Shown piece after piece: positions 1 through 6,730 of a stretch of DNA of 39,100 nt. Origin of the DNA: CAZUMJ01 sp964621605 (lineage in GTDB: Bacteria > Actinomycetota > Acidimicrobiia > Acidimicrobiales > Iamiaceae); the NCBI GenBank assembly GCA_964621605.1, contig CAZUMJ010000028.1:1-39100 (forward strand), written 5' to 3'. The position numbers were made by a program, and so were the translations under genes. How positions within the stretch are numbered: the stretch's first letter is position 1; each line of letters begins with the position of its first letter. Under the pieces are notes generated by a model. It saw only the letters and a program-made list of their open reading frames with translations. It did no database searches and was not told the DNA's origin.

Positions 1-330
1 GACCGACTCGCGCAGGTCGTCGCGAACCTGTGCGAGAACGCCCTCAAGTACGCGGCCTCACAAGTTCGTGTCTCGGTCACCGTCGCGGCGCAGCACGTCG
101 TGCTCAGCGTCGACGACGACGGGCCAGGCATCCCCGCGGCCGACCTGCCGCACGTGTTCGAACGCCTCTACACCGCGCAGGCTGCCCCACGGCGGGCCAG
201 CACCGGATCGGGCCTGGGTCTCGCCATCGCCCGCGAGCTGGTCGGGGCGATGGGTGGCACGATCGCCGCGGCAACGCCGCAGGGTCAGGGCACCTCGATG
301 CGCGTCACCCTCCCGCTGCAGCGGCCCTGA
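1..330 (+). CDS. Sensor histidine kinase, C-terminal ATPase part (5' end outside window)
   Basis: The first 109 codons read openly from base 1 and end in TGA at 328-330, so this is the 3' end of a longer gene. The residues form a HATPase_c fold: an N box (NLCENALKYA), a G1 box (DDDGPGI), an F-box region (VFERLY) and a G2 box (GSGLGLAI), followed by the usual final beta strands. Such a domain binds ATP and phosphorylates a dimerisation-domain histidine, which lies upstream of the window. The signal sensed and the partner regulator cannot be seen. The gene converges on mreB with a 25-bp gap and no evident terminator. Confidence 0.93.
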   Translation, partial: DRLAQVVANLCENALKYAASQVRVSVTVAAQHVVLSVDDDGPGIPAADLPHVFERLYTAQAAPRRASTGSGLGLAIARELVGAMGGTIAAATPQGQGTSMRVTLPLQRP

Positions 331-355
331 GCGCGGCGGGCACCGGGGCGGCGAG

Positions 356-1360
356 CTAGTCGCGGGCCCCCATGAACATCACCTTCAGCTCGTCGTAGGA
401 CTCGATGCACGTCCCCGCGCCGAGCACCACGCACTCCAGTGGCGCTTGTACGAGGTTCACGGCGATCTCGGTCTCAGCCGCGATGCGCTCGGCCAACCCG
501 CGGAGCATGCCGCCTCCGCCGACGAGGTGCAGCCCGTTCACGATGAGGTCCTGCGCGAGCTCGGGCGGGGCCTGACCCAAGCACGTGATGACCGAGTCGA
601 CCATCGCGCTGACCGGCTCGTCGATCGCCTCGCGCACCTCACCGGGCGAGAGGATCACCGTCTTCGGAAGGCCGGTCATGAGGTCGCGTCCACGCACCTC
701 GGCCTTGATCTCGTCGCGGACCGGCCACGCGGACCCGAGCGCCATCTTGATCTCTTCCGCGGTGCGCTCACCCACCGCGATGCCGTACTCACGCCGGATG
801 AACGTCTGGATGGCGGCGTCGATGTCGAACGACCCCACCCGCACCGCCTGCAGCGCCACCACCCCGCCGAGCGAGATGAGCGCCGTCTCCGTCGTGCCGC
901 CACCCACGTCGATGACGAGGTTGCCGACCGGCTCGTTGATCGGCAGCCCGGCACCGATCGCCGCGGCCATCGGCTGCTCGAGCAACTGCGCCTCGGCCGC
1001 ACCCGCCTTGCGTGACGCCTCGATCACCGCACGCCGCTCGACCTCGGTGATCGCGGAGGGCACGCAGATGACCACGCGCGGGCGGTTGAAGCGGCTCACG
1101 CCGCCACGCTGCAACAGCAGGCGGATCATGCGCTCGGTGATGTCGAAGTCGGTGATGGCGCCCTGGCGCAGCGGGCGCACCGCCACGATGTAGCCGGGGG
1201 TGCGGCCGATCATCTGCCACGCCTCCTGGCCCATCGCCAGCACCTCGCCGCTGCGCGAGTTGAGCGCGATCACCGACGGCTCGTTCAACACGATGCCCCG
1301 GCCCTTCGCGTACACGAGCGTGTTCGCGGTGCCGAGGTCGATCGCCAGGTCGCGTGCCAG
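356..1360 (-). CDS. mreB: MreB/Mbl-type actin-like cell-shape protein, probable CTG start
   Basis: Bacterial actin homologue that polymerises under the membrane and guides lateral wall synthesis. The phosphate-1 motif (AIDLGTANT), phosphate-2 motif (VIDVGGGTTET) and the late adenosine-site glycines (LVGGGGMLRGL) are all present. The first conventional in-frame start (GTG at 1315) would cut off the phosphate-1 loop. The frame stays open upstream to a TGA near 1390, and the only sensible initiator there is CTG at 1360-1358. It gives an N-terminus of (M)ARDLAIDLGTANT, the form usual for MreB, and a 334-aa protein of normal length. The CTG lies 2 nt after the TAG of the upstream 63-aa gene and 8 nt after a run of seven G that could serve as a ribosome site. 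No mreC or mreD follows. Confidence 0.9.
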   Translation of the reverse strand: MARDLAIDLGTANTLVYAKGRGIVLNEPSVIALNSRSGEVLAMGQEAWQMIGRTPGYIVAVRPLRQGAITDFDITERMIRLLLQRGGVSRFNRPRVVICVPSAITEVERRAVIEASRKAGAAEAQLLEQPMAAAIGAGLPINEPVGNLVIDVGGGTTETALISLGGVVALQAVRVGSFDIDAAIQTFIRREYGIAVGERTAEEIKMALGSAWPVRDEIKAEVRGRDLMTGLPKTVILSPGEVREAIDEPVSAMVDSVITCLGQAPPELAQDLIVNGLHLVGGGGMLRGLAERIAAETEIAVNLVQAPLECVVLGAGTCIESYDELKVMFMGARD

Positions 1361-1362
1361 AG

Positions 1363-1554
1363 CTACCGCCCCCCCGACTCGCGACGCTCATGGTCGCGGC
1401 GACTGCGCGACTCAGGCGACAAGGCCTGCATCTCTCGTTGGAAGTCGGAGATGGACGACCCGAACGACGTCGGCTTGCGCGTGCGCAGCCAGAGGATCAG
1501 CACGCCGACGACCATGAGCACCAAGGCCCCGCCGAGGAACAGCAGCGGGTTCAT
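1363..1554 (-). CDS. Small single-pass membrane protein (63 aa), unknown function
   Basis: Starts at ATG 1554, which overlaps the TGA of moaE (ATGA, 4 nt), and ends 2 nt before the mreB start, so all three genes are probably translated together. Residues 3 to about 22 (NPLLFLGGALVLMVVGVLIL) form one transmembrane helix, followed by WLRTRKP, a short soluble stretch containing SISDFQREMQ, and a charged tail rich in Arg, Glu and Ser. Positive charge after the helix suggests a cytoplasmic C-terminus. I do not recognise a family. Its position suggests it could be a membrane partner for MreB, but that is a guess. Confidence 0.7.
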   Translation of the reverse strand: MNPLLFLGGALVLMVVGVLILWLRTRKPTSFGSSISDFQREMQALSPESRSRRDHERRESGGR

Positions 1555-2180
1555 GCCGCACCCCCGGACACCGACGCTGCACCCGGCGCGATCAGCAGTA
1601 CGGGCACATCCGCGGGAGCGACGAGCGGCTGCGCGCCCGTGCCCCAGTCGTCGCCCCCGGCCCAACGCTCGCGCTTCCAGATCGGAACGCTCGCCTTCAC
1701 CGCGTCGATCAACCACCGGCCCACTTCGAACGCCTCGTCGCGGTGCGGCGCAGCGACCACGACCAGCACGGCCACGTCGCCAACCGCGAGCTCACCGACG
1801 CGGTGCAGCACGGCGAGGCGTCCAACGCCAGGCCACCGACGTCGGGCTTCGTGCGCGAGTTCGTCCATGCGGGCCACGGCGGCCGACTCGTACGCCTCGT
1901 ACGTCAGCGCCTCGACTCCGGCGCGGCCCTCCGCGTGGTCGCGCACCGTGCCGCGAAACGACACGACCGCACCGCAGCGCGGCTCGACGACCCAGTCTTC
2001 GACGCCGGTTGGGAGGGCATCGGCTACCAGCTCGACCCACGTGTCGCTGATCGGTGTGGCCAACGCACCAACCGGCTCACCCGCGACGCCGCCCGACGCG
2101 CGCGCCACACCTACCGGTTCGGTGACGGGGGCGGGCGGCGATGCCGCCGCGGATTGCGGGGAGGGTACCGACGGAGGCAC
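1551..2180 (-). CDS. moaE: Molybdopterin synthase catalytic subunit MoaE with N-terminal extension
   Basis: MoaE carries out sulfur transfer that turns precursor Z (cPMP) into molybdopterin, using thiocarboxylated MoaD. The MoaE core spans about residues 45-190: GAVVSFRGTVRDH, LTYEAYESAA, the HRVGEL segment, VVAAPHRDEAF, and the conserved lysine region VKASVPIWKRE. The protein is 209 aa against about 140-150 for MoaE alone. The extra sequence is a Pro/Ala/Val-rich N-terminus of about 45 residues and a short Ala-rich tail. The GTG start at 2180 is 6 nt downstream of a TACGAT hexamer, which fits leaderless transcription. No moaD or other cofactor gene is adjacent, and its partners in this operon (a small membrane protein and mreB) are unexpected. 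Confidence 0.9.
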   Translation of the reverse strand: MPPSVPSPQSAAASPPAPVTEPVGVARASGGVAGEPVGALATPISDTWVELVADALPTGVEDWVVEPRCGAVVSFRGTVRDHAEGRAGVEALTYEAYESAAVARMDELAHEARRRWPGVGRLAVLHRVGELAVGDVAVLVVVAAPHRDEAFEVGRWLIDAVKASVPIWKRERWAGGDDWGTGAQPLVAPADVPVLLIAPGAASVSGGAA

Positions 2181-2186
2181 CGGGCC

Positions 2187-2192
2187 ATCGTA
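2187..2192 (-). promoter_or_regulatory. -10 element for leaderless moaE transcript
   Basis: TACGAT on the minus strand, 6 nt before the GTG of moaE. A transcript starting at or next to the GTG would have no 5' UTR. No convincing -35 element is visible. Confidence 0.45.
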
Positions 2193-2229
2193 GGCGGCGC
2201 CGCCACGGCGCCTTCAGCCCGCGTGTGCG

Positions 2230-3282
2230 TCAGCCACGTCGACGCAGCGCGGCATACCCGACGGCGAACGCCGCGCCGACGATGCCTGCGCCGGCACCGG
2301 CGAGGGCGAGCTCCTGGCGCCGAGCAGGGCTCAGCGTTGCCCACGGCCCCGCACGGAACGCCGCCACGTAGGCCTCTTCGTTGCTGGTCGTCGCCTCCCA
2401 CCCTGCGGCGCGGAGACGATCGTTGGCCACCACCCACGGGTGCGTGGCGTACGGGAGAAGGACCGCCGGGGCCGGCGCCAAACCGAGCTTCCACCGTGCG
2501 TCGGCAACCGCAGCCCCGACGCGTTCCCCGAGGCGGAGGCGCGGGCGGGAGTCGAGCGCGCGACGGTCCCCACCGGTCAGCCAACCATCGGGTGCCACGT
2601 TCACCACCTGCGTGATGCCCCCGAGCACCCCGAGCACCACCGCTGAGGCGAGGTCCTGTGCGTGCAGGAACTGGGTGGGCGGGTCGTGATCCGCGACCGG
2701 TAGCTCCAACGCCGCGCGCAGTGCGCGGGTCAGCCAATCCGGTGCGTCGTCGGCGACCACCGGCGCGGCCCGCAGCACCGTCGCGGTGCGGGCGCCCGGG
2801 TCGTCGTCGGCCCAGTCGGCCACCAACCGTTCGAGCTCGGCACACTCCACCGCGAGGGTCAGGCCGTGGTTCGGGCGCAGCACCGCGTCCTCGGTGAGCG
2901 GCACCGGGTTCTTCGGCCAGGCGCCGTACACCGTGGTGCTCGACACCAACACCACGCGCTGCACGCCGGCGGCGGTCGCGGCGGCCAGCACGGCACGCCC
3001 TTCGTCCACCAGACGGCCGGGGGCGAGCTGTGTCGGGTCGACGTCGTCGACGCCGGCACCGAGGTGCACCAGCACGTCGGCGTCCGCGACGTGGAGGGCG
3101 AGGTCGGCGTAGACGAGGTCGACGACGTGCTCGGCGTGGGGCGCACCCGACGAAGCCGGGGCCCCCGCGCGTGGGCGTGGCGCCAGCACCGTCACGGCAT
3201 CGACTCCTTCGGCCGCACGCAGGGACTCGACCACCACATCTGCAGCGGCTCCCGCCGCGCCGCTCACCACGACCCTCGACAT
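2230..3282 (-). CDS. Atypical NAD(P)-binding SDR/epimerase-like protein with C-terminal membrane segment
   Basis: A 350-aa protein of the extended short-chain dehydrogenase (NAD-dependent epimerase) type. It opens with a strand and glycine turn (VVVSGAAGAAADV), has the beta-4 HLGAG stretch, and the beta-5 motif VLVSSTTVYG with the usual Ser. Where family members have the catalytic Tyr-x-x-x-Lys, this protein reads LTLAVECAE: Leu143 and Cys147 replace Tyr and Lys. The third glycine of the nucleotide loop is also Ala. The last 25 residues (LALAGAGAGIVGAAFAVGYAALRRRG) are a hydrophobic helix with a basic end, suggesting a C-terminal membrane anchor. Start chosen at ATG 3282, directly before the Rossmann strand and 6 nt after a CATCGT hexamer. 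It may bind a nucleotide or sugar without catalysing dehydrogenation. Substrate unknown. Confidence 0.75.
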   Translation of the reverse strand: MSRVVVSGAAGAAADVVVESLRAAEGVDAVTVLAPRPRAGAPASSGAPHAEHVVDLVYADLALHVADADVLVHLGAGVDDVDPTQLAPGRLVDEGRAVLAAATAAGVQRVVLVSSTTVYGAWPKNPVPLTEDAVLRPNHGLTLAVECAELERLVADWADDDPGARTATVLRAAPVVADDAPDWLTRALRAALELPVADHDPPTQFLHAQDLASAVVLGVLGGITQVVNVAPDGWLTGGDRRALDSRPRLRLGERVGAAVADARWKLGLAPAPAVLLPYATHPWVVANDRLRAAGWEATTSNEEAYVAAFRAGPWATLSPARRQELALAGAGAGIVGAAFAVGYAALRRRG

Positions 3283-3288
3283 GGCACC

Positions 3289-3294
3289 ACGATG
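3289..3294 (-). promoter_or_regulatory. Possible -10 element for the SDR gene
   Basis: CATCGT on the minus strand, 6 nt before ATG 3282. It is weaker than the other leaderless -10 hexamers because its first base is C. The divergent metalloprotease promoter lies about 40 bp away. Confidence 0.3.
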
Positions 3295-3330
3295 CCCGCC
3301 CCACGAAGGCCGGTCCATTCGACCCGCCGG

Positions 3331-3336
3331 TACGAT
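3331..3336 (+). promoter_or_regulatory. -10 element ahead of leader ORF and metalloprotease
   Basis: TACGAT is followed 6 nt later by a GTG at 3343. A transcript starting there has a 44-nt leader before the metalloprotease start. Confidence 0.45.
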
Positions 3337-3342
3337 GCCCGA

Positions 3343-3390
3343 GTGCTCCCCCCCACTGCCCCGTCGCCCGTCCTTCGGAAGACGTCGTGA
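3343..3390 (+). CDS. Possible leaderless 15-codon leader peptide
   Basis: GTG at 3343 opens a 15-codon frame, MLPPTAPSPVLRKTS, whose TGA (3388-3390) overlaps the GTG start of the metalloprotease in a GTGA junction. The GTG sits 6 nt after a TACGAT hexamer, as in the window's other probable leaderless genes. The peptide is proline-rich. Translation of this mini-ORF could couple to, or set the level of, translation of the downstream gene. It is too short for its coding status to be certain, and chance is a real alternative. Confidence 0.35.
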   Translation: MLPPTAPSPVLRKTS

Positions 3391-4805
3391 GCGACCCGTT
3401 CGGCGGCATGCCCTTCTTCGGTGACCTGTCCCGGCTGCTCGGCCAGCAGGGTCCGGTGGCGTGGGCCCCCGCCGGACAGCTGGCGCTCACCATCGCCACC
3501 AACGGCCAACCCGAGGTGAACGTCGACCCGCTGGAGCGCATGCGCATCGAGCAGCTCGCCCGCGTCGCCGAGGTGCAACTGTCGGGCATCGGGCTCGACC
3601 CTGCACCCGGTGGCCACATCGCCACGATCGTGCCGGTGACGCGCTCGCAGTGGGTGCAGCAGACGCTCGACGAGCTCCGCCCACGCTTCGAGGCGATCGC
3701 CGCCGCGCTCGGCCGGGGCGGCGGTGCAGCACAGCCGGGGCTGTTCGGCATGGGCATGCCCGGGAGCGCTCCGCCCGGTAGCTCCGGTGCGTCGTCGGCA
3801 AGTACGCCGCCAACGAGCACGCCGGCCGGCTCACCCACCTCCACCGCGGAGCCGACCGCGCCGCTCGACCCGGCGTTCGCGGGCCTCGAAGACCTCGCCG
3901 GGCTCGGCGCCGAGTTCGACAGGGCAGAAGCGGCGAGCGGTCATCCGTCGCTCGACCCCGACGGCGACGGCGACCTCACCCGAGGCACCGCCGACGGGCT
4001 CGACGGCGACGGCGAGGACGCCTTCCTCGGCGGGTTCCTCCAACTGCTCAGCCCGATGCTGCTCGGCATGACGGCCGGGTCACTCGTCGGCCACCTCGCC
4101 ACCCACTGCTTCGGCACGTTCGACGTGCCGCTGGCGACCGCACGCCCGCGCGCCGGGCTGCGGGTCGTGCCGGCGAACCTCGACGCGTTCGGGGCGTCGT
4201 GGAGCCTCGACGGCGACGACCTGCGCCTCTGGGTGTGCTTGCACGAGCTGACCCACCACGCCATCTGGGGGCTGCCGCATGTCGGCGGGGCGCTCGACGC
4301 GCTCCTCGGGGCCTACACCGAGGGGTTTCGGGCCGACCCCGACGCCCTCGCCCGCCATCTGGGCGAGCTCGAGGCCGACCTGAGCGACCTGAGCGGGCTG
4401 CAGCACCTGTTGAGCGACCCTGAGGTGCTGCTCGGTGCCGAGATCACCGATGAACAGCATGCGCTGCGACCCCGCATCGACGCCCTCGTGGCGGTCGTCG
4501 AAGGCTACGTCGACGTCGTGATGGACCAGGTGGGCGAGCGCCTCATCGGCAGCTACGAGCGGGTCACCGAGGCCGTTCGGCGCCACCGGGTCGAGTCGGG
4601 CGACGCCCGGCGCTTCCTCGACCGACTGTTCGGGCTCGACCTCGGCCAAGCGCTGTACGACCGTGGCTCCGCGTTCTGCCAGGGGGTCGTCGAGCGCACC
4701 GACCGGGCGACGCTCGATCAGTTGTGGAGCGACCCGACGGCGTTGCCCACGCCTGCCGAGCTGGTGGCGCCGGGGCTGTGGCTCGCCCGACGTGGCATCG
4801 CCTGA
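3387..4805 (+). CDS. Zincin-like metalloprotease (DUF2342/PF10103 type)
   Basis: A 472-aa soluble protein. The zinc motif HELTH (His286-Glu287-x-x-His290) lies in WVCLHELTHHAIWGLPHV, followed by further acidic residues (YTEGF, LGELEADLSDL) as in the actinobacterial zincin_2 family, once annotated as putative hydrolase or F420-biosynthesis-associated protein. The N-terminal region (DPFGGMPFFGDLSRLLGQQGPVAW, then VDPLERMRIEQLARVAE) also matches that family. A Pro/Ser/Thr/Asp-rich insert spans roughly residues 115-215. GTG 3387 is chosen because the family N-terminus begins there and a GGAAG site precedes it. The in-frame sequence further upstream is low-complexity. Physiological substrate unknown. 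Confidence 0.87.
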   Translation: MSDPFGGMPFFGDLSRLLGQQGPVAWAPAGQLALTIATNGQPEVNVDPLERMRIEQLARVAEVQLSGIGLDPAPGGHIATIVPVTRSQWVQQTLDELRPRFEAIAAALGRGGGAAQPGLFGMGMPGSAPPGSSGASSASTPPTSTPAGSPTSTAEPTAPLDPAFAGLEDLAGLGAEFDRAEAASGHPSLDPDGDGDLTRGTADGLDGDGEDAFLGGFLQLLSPMLLGMTAGSLVGHLATHCFGTFDVPLATARPRAGLRVVPANLDAFGASWSLDGDDLRLWVCLHELTHHAIWGLPHVGGALDALLGAYTEGFRADPDALARHLGELEADLSDLSGLQHLLSDPEVLLGAEITDEQHALRPRIDALVAVVEGYVDVVMDQVGERLIGSYERVTEAVRRHRVESGDARRFLDRLFGLDLGQALYDRGSAFCQGVVERTDRATLDQLWSDPTALPTPAELVAPGLWLARRGIA

Positions 4806-4833
4806 CCAGAGGCGAACGTCCCGTAATCTGCCA

Positions 4834-4858
4834 AAAGTTGATCGGATTAGTCAGGTAT
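4834..4858 (+). promoter_or_regulatory. IscR/Rrf2-like operator overlapping the sulfite reductase promoter
   Basis: The right half, TAGTCAGGTAT, fits the right half of the enterobacterial IscR type-1 consensus (YAGTCRRSTAT) at every position. The left half, AAAGTTGATCGGAT, fits most positions. The site covers a possible -35 (TTGATC, 4838-4843) located 19 bp before TACCCT, a good place for a repressor. An Rrf2-family regulator responding to Fe-S status or sulfur supply would suit a siroheme/Fe-S enzyme. No regulator gene is nearby. Confidence 0.4.
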
Positions 4859-4862
4859 TCGC

Positions 4863-4868
4863 TACCCT
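4863..4868 (+). promoter_or_regulatory. -10 element for leaderless sulfite reductase transcript
   Basis: TACCCT, 7 nt before GTG 4876. A TTGATC at 4838-4843 is a possible -35 with 19-bp spacing. Confidence 0.45.
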
Positions 4869-4875
4869 GGCTGCC

Positions 4876-6648
4876 GTGTCCGCTCCACCTCCCCCATCCG
4901 ACCGAGGCCCGGGGTCGCTCGTCGAGCACGCCAAGGTCGCGAGCCGCCAGCTCCGCAGCACCATCGCGGATGAGCTCCGCAACGACGAAGCGACCTTCAG
5001 CCGCGACGCGGTGCTCACGCTCAAGTTCCACGGCACCTACTCCCAAGACGACCGCGACACCCGCAAGGCGCGGCGTGCTGCAGGCGACGCGCCCGACGCG
5101 CTCCAGATGGTGCGCACCGGCATCCCCGCAGGCATCCTCACCGCCGACCAGTACCTCGTCATGGACAAGCTCGCCGACAGCGTCGGCGACGGCTCGCTGC
5201 GCGTGACGACCCGGCAAGACATCCAGTACCACCGCGTCTACAAGCAAGACCTGCACGAACTGATCCGCACCCTCAACGAGAGCGGCATCCTGACGCTCGC
5301 AGCGTGCGGCGACGTCGTGCGCAACACCACCGCCTGCCCCGCACCGCTCCCCGGGCGTGCCCGCGCCGAGCTCGCAGCCTGGGCACAGCACGTGCACCTG
5401 CACTTCAAGCCTCGCACCCGCGCCTACTACGCCATCTGGCTCGACGGCGAGCAGGCCGTCACCGCAGAAGCCCCCGAGCCAGGACCCGCAGAGACCCCCG
5501 AAGAAGAGCCGTTCTACGGCCAGACGTACCTGCCCCGAAAGTTCAAGATCGGCTTCAGCGCCCCCGGCGACAACTGCACAGACGTGCTCATCAACGACTG
5601 CGCCGTCATCCCGGTGCTCGACGGCGACCACATCCGTGCGTTCACCATCTACATCGGCGGTGGTCTCGGCAAGTCGCACACCAAGCCCGGCACCTACCCG
5701 CGCCTCGCCACACCGCTCACGACCGTCCCACCAGAACAGCTCATCGCCACGATCGAGGCGGTCATCGCCCTGCACCGCGACTACGGCGACCGCACCAACC
5801 GCGAACACGCTCGTCTCAAGTACGTCGTCGACGATCTCGGCGACGCCGAGGTGCGCCGCATCATCGCCGCAACCCTCGGCCACGACCTCGCCGAGCCCGA
5901 ACCGGTCGACCTGACCGAGTCACACGACCATCTCGGCTGGCATCTCCAACACGACGGGCGTTGGTTCCTCGGCGTCAAGGTGGCGAGCGGCCGCATCGCG
6001 GACAAGGGCGACACCCGTGTCCGCAGCGGCATCCGCGCCGTCGTCGAACGCTTCGGCGCCACCGTGCGCTTCACCGCACGTGAAGACGTGCTGTTGTGCG
6101 ACGTCGATGCCACCGACCGTCCCGGGGTCGATGCCCTCCTCGCCGAGCACGGCGTGCGCACCGTCGCCGACTGGCACCCGGTTGCCATCGGCTCGTTCGC
6201 ATGCCCCGCGCTTCCCACCTGCGGTCTGGCGCTCACCGAGTCGGAGCGGGCCCTCCCGGCGCTGCTCGACGAGCTCCACACCGCCCTCGACGACCTCGGT
6301 CTGGGCGATGTCGAGACGCACGTGCGCATGACCGGGTGCCCGAACGGCTGCGCCCGTCCCTACTCCACCGAGTTGGCGTTCGTGGGGCGCGGCAAGGACC
6401 GCTACGACATCCACCTCGGGGGCGACAAGTCAGGCACGCGCCTCAACGAGATCTTCTGCGAGAACGTGCCACGAGCGTCGCTGGTCGCGGTGCTCACCCC
6501 CGTCTTCGCACGCTTCGCGTCGGAACGCGCCGAGGGCGAAGAGCTCGGCGTGTGGGCGCACCGCATCGGCGTCGCGGCGCTACGGGCCGACCTCGGCACC
6601 GAGCAGTGGGTACGCGCCACACGCACGGCACGCGCCGACGACGAATAG
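4876..6648 (+). CDS. Assimilatory sulfite reductase, siroheme/4Fe-4S hemoprotein
   Basis: A 590-aa enzyme of the nitrite/sulfite reductase fold that reduces sulfite to sulfide by six electrons. Siroheme-anchoring residues are visible in LRVTTRQDIQYH, CGDVVRNTTACP and LPRKFKIGF (the paired lysines of CysI). The cluster/siroheme cysteines are Cys443-x5-Cys449 and Cys488-x3-Cys492 (CPALPTC; CPNGC), offset by a constant nine residues from E. coli CysI. That pattern and the length favour sulfite over nitrite reductase. No CysJ flavoprotein is adjacent, so ferredoxin is the likely electron donor. GTG 4876 is chosen because it follows the TACCCT hexamer by 7 nt, and upstream in-frame sequence overlaps the previous gene. 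Confidence 0.9.
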   Translation: MSAPPPPSDRGPGSLVEHAKVASRQLRSTIADELRNDEATFSRDAVLTLKFHGTYSQDDRDTRKARRAAGDAPDALQMVRTGIPAGILTADQYLVMDKLADSVGDGSLRVTTRQDIQYHRVYKQDLHELIRTLNESGILTLAACGDVVRNTTACPAPLPGRARAELAAWAQHVHLHFKPRTRAYYAIWLDGEQAVTAEAPEPGPAETPEEEPFYGQTYLPRKFKIGFSAPGDNCTDVLINDCAVIPVLDGDHIRAFTIYIGGGLGKSHTKPGTYPRLATPLTTVPPEQLIATIEAVIALHRDYGDRTNREHARLKYVVDDLGDAEVRRIIAATLGHDLAEPEPVDLTESHDHLGWHLQHDGRWFLGVKVASGRIADKGDTRVRSGIRAVVERFGATVRFTAREDVLLCDVDATDRPGVDALLAEHGVRTVADWHPVAIGSFACPALPTCGLALTESERALPALLDELHTALDDLGLGDVETHVRMTGCPNGCARPYSTELAFVGRGKDRYDIHLGGDKSGTRLNEIFCENVPRASLVAVLTPVFARFASERAEGEELGVWAHRIGVAALRADLGTEQWVRATRTARADDE

Positions 6649-6730
6649 GTGCGGCCCGGCGTTCTTGCCCGAGGACTCGTGCCAGACCATGCCGCCCGGC
6701 GCGTCAACCCGGCAACTGGCGCCCGGCGAT

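Noticed and set aside
789..1391. ATG 1391 as start of a 200-aa minus-strand gene
   Set aside because: Its frame runs out of phase with the clear MreB motifs and ends inside them; it matters only as an alternative start if the G7 run contains an error.
6649..6730. Terminator between sulfite reductase and the MFS gene
   Set aside because: Only short GC-rich direct repeats (CGCCCGGCG twice) are present; I found no convincing stem.
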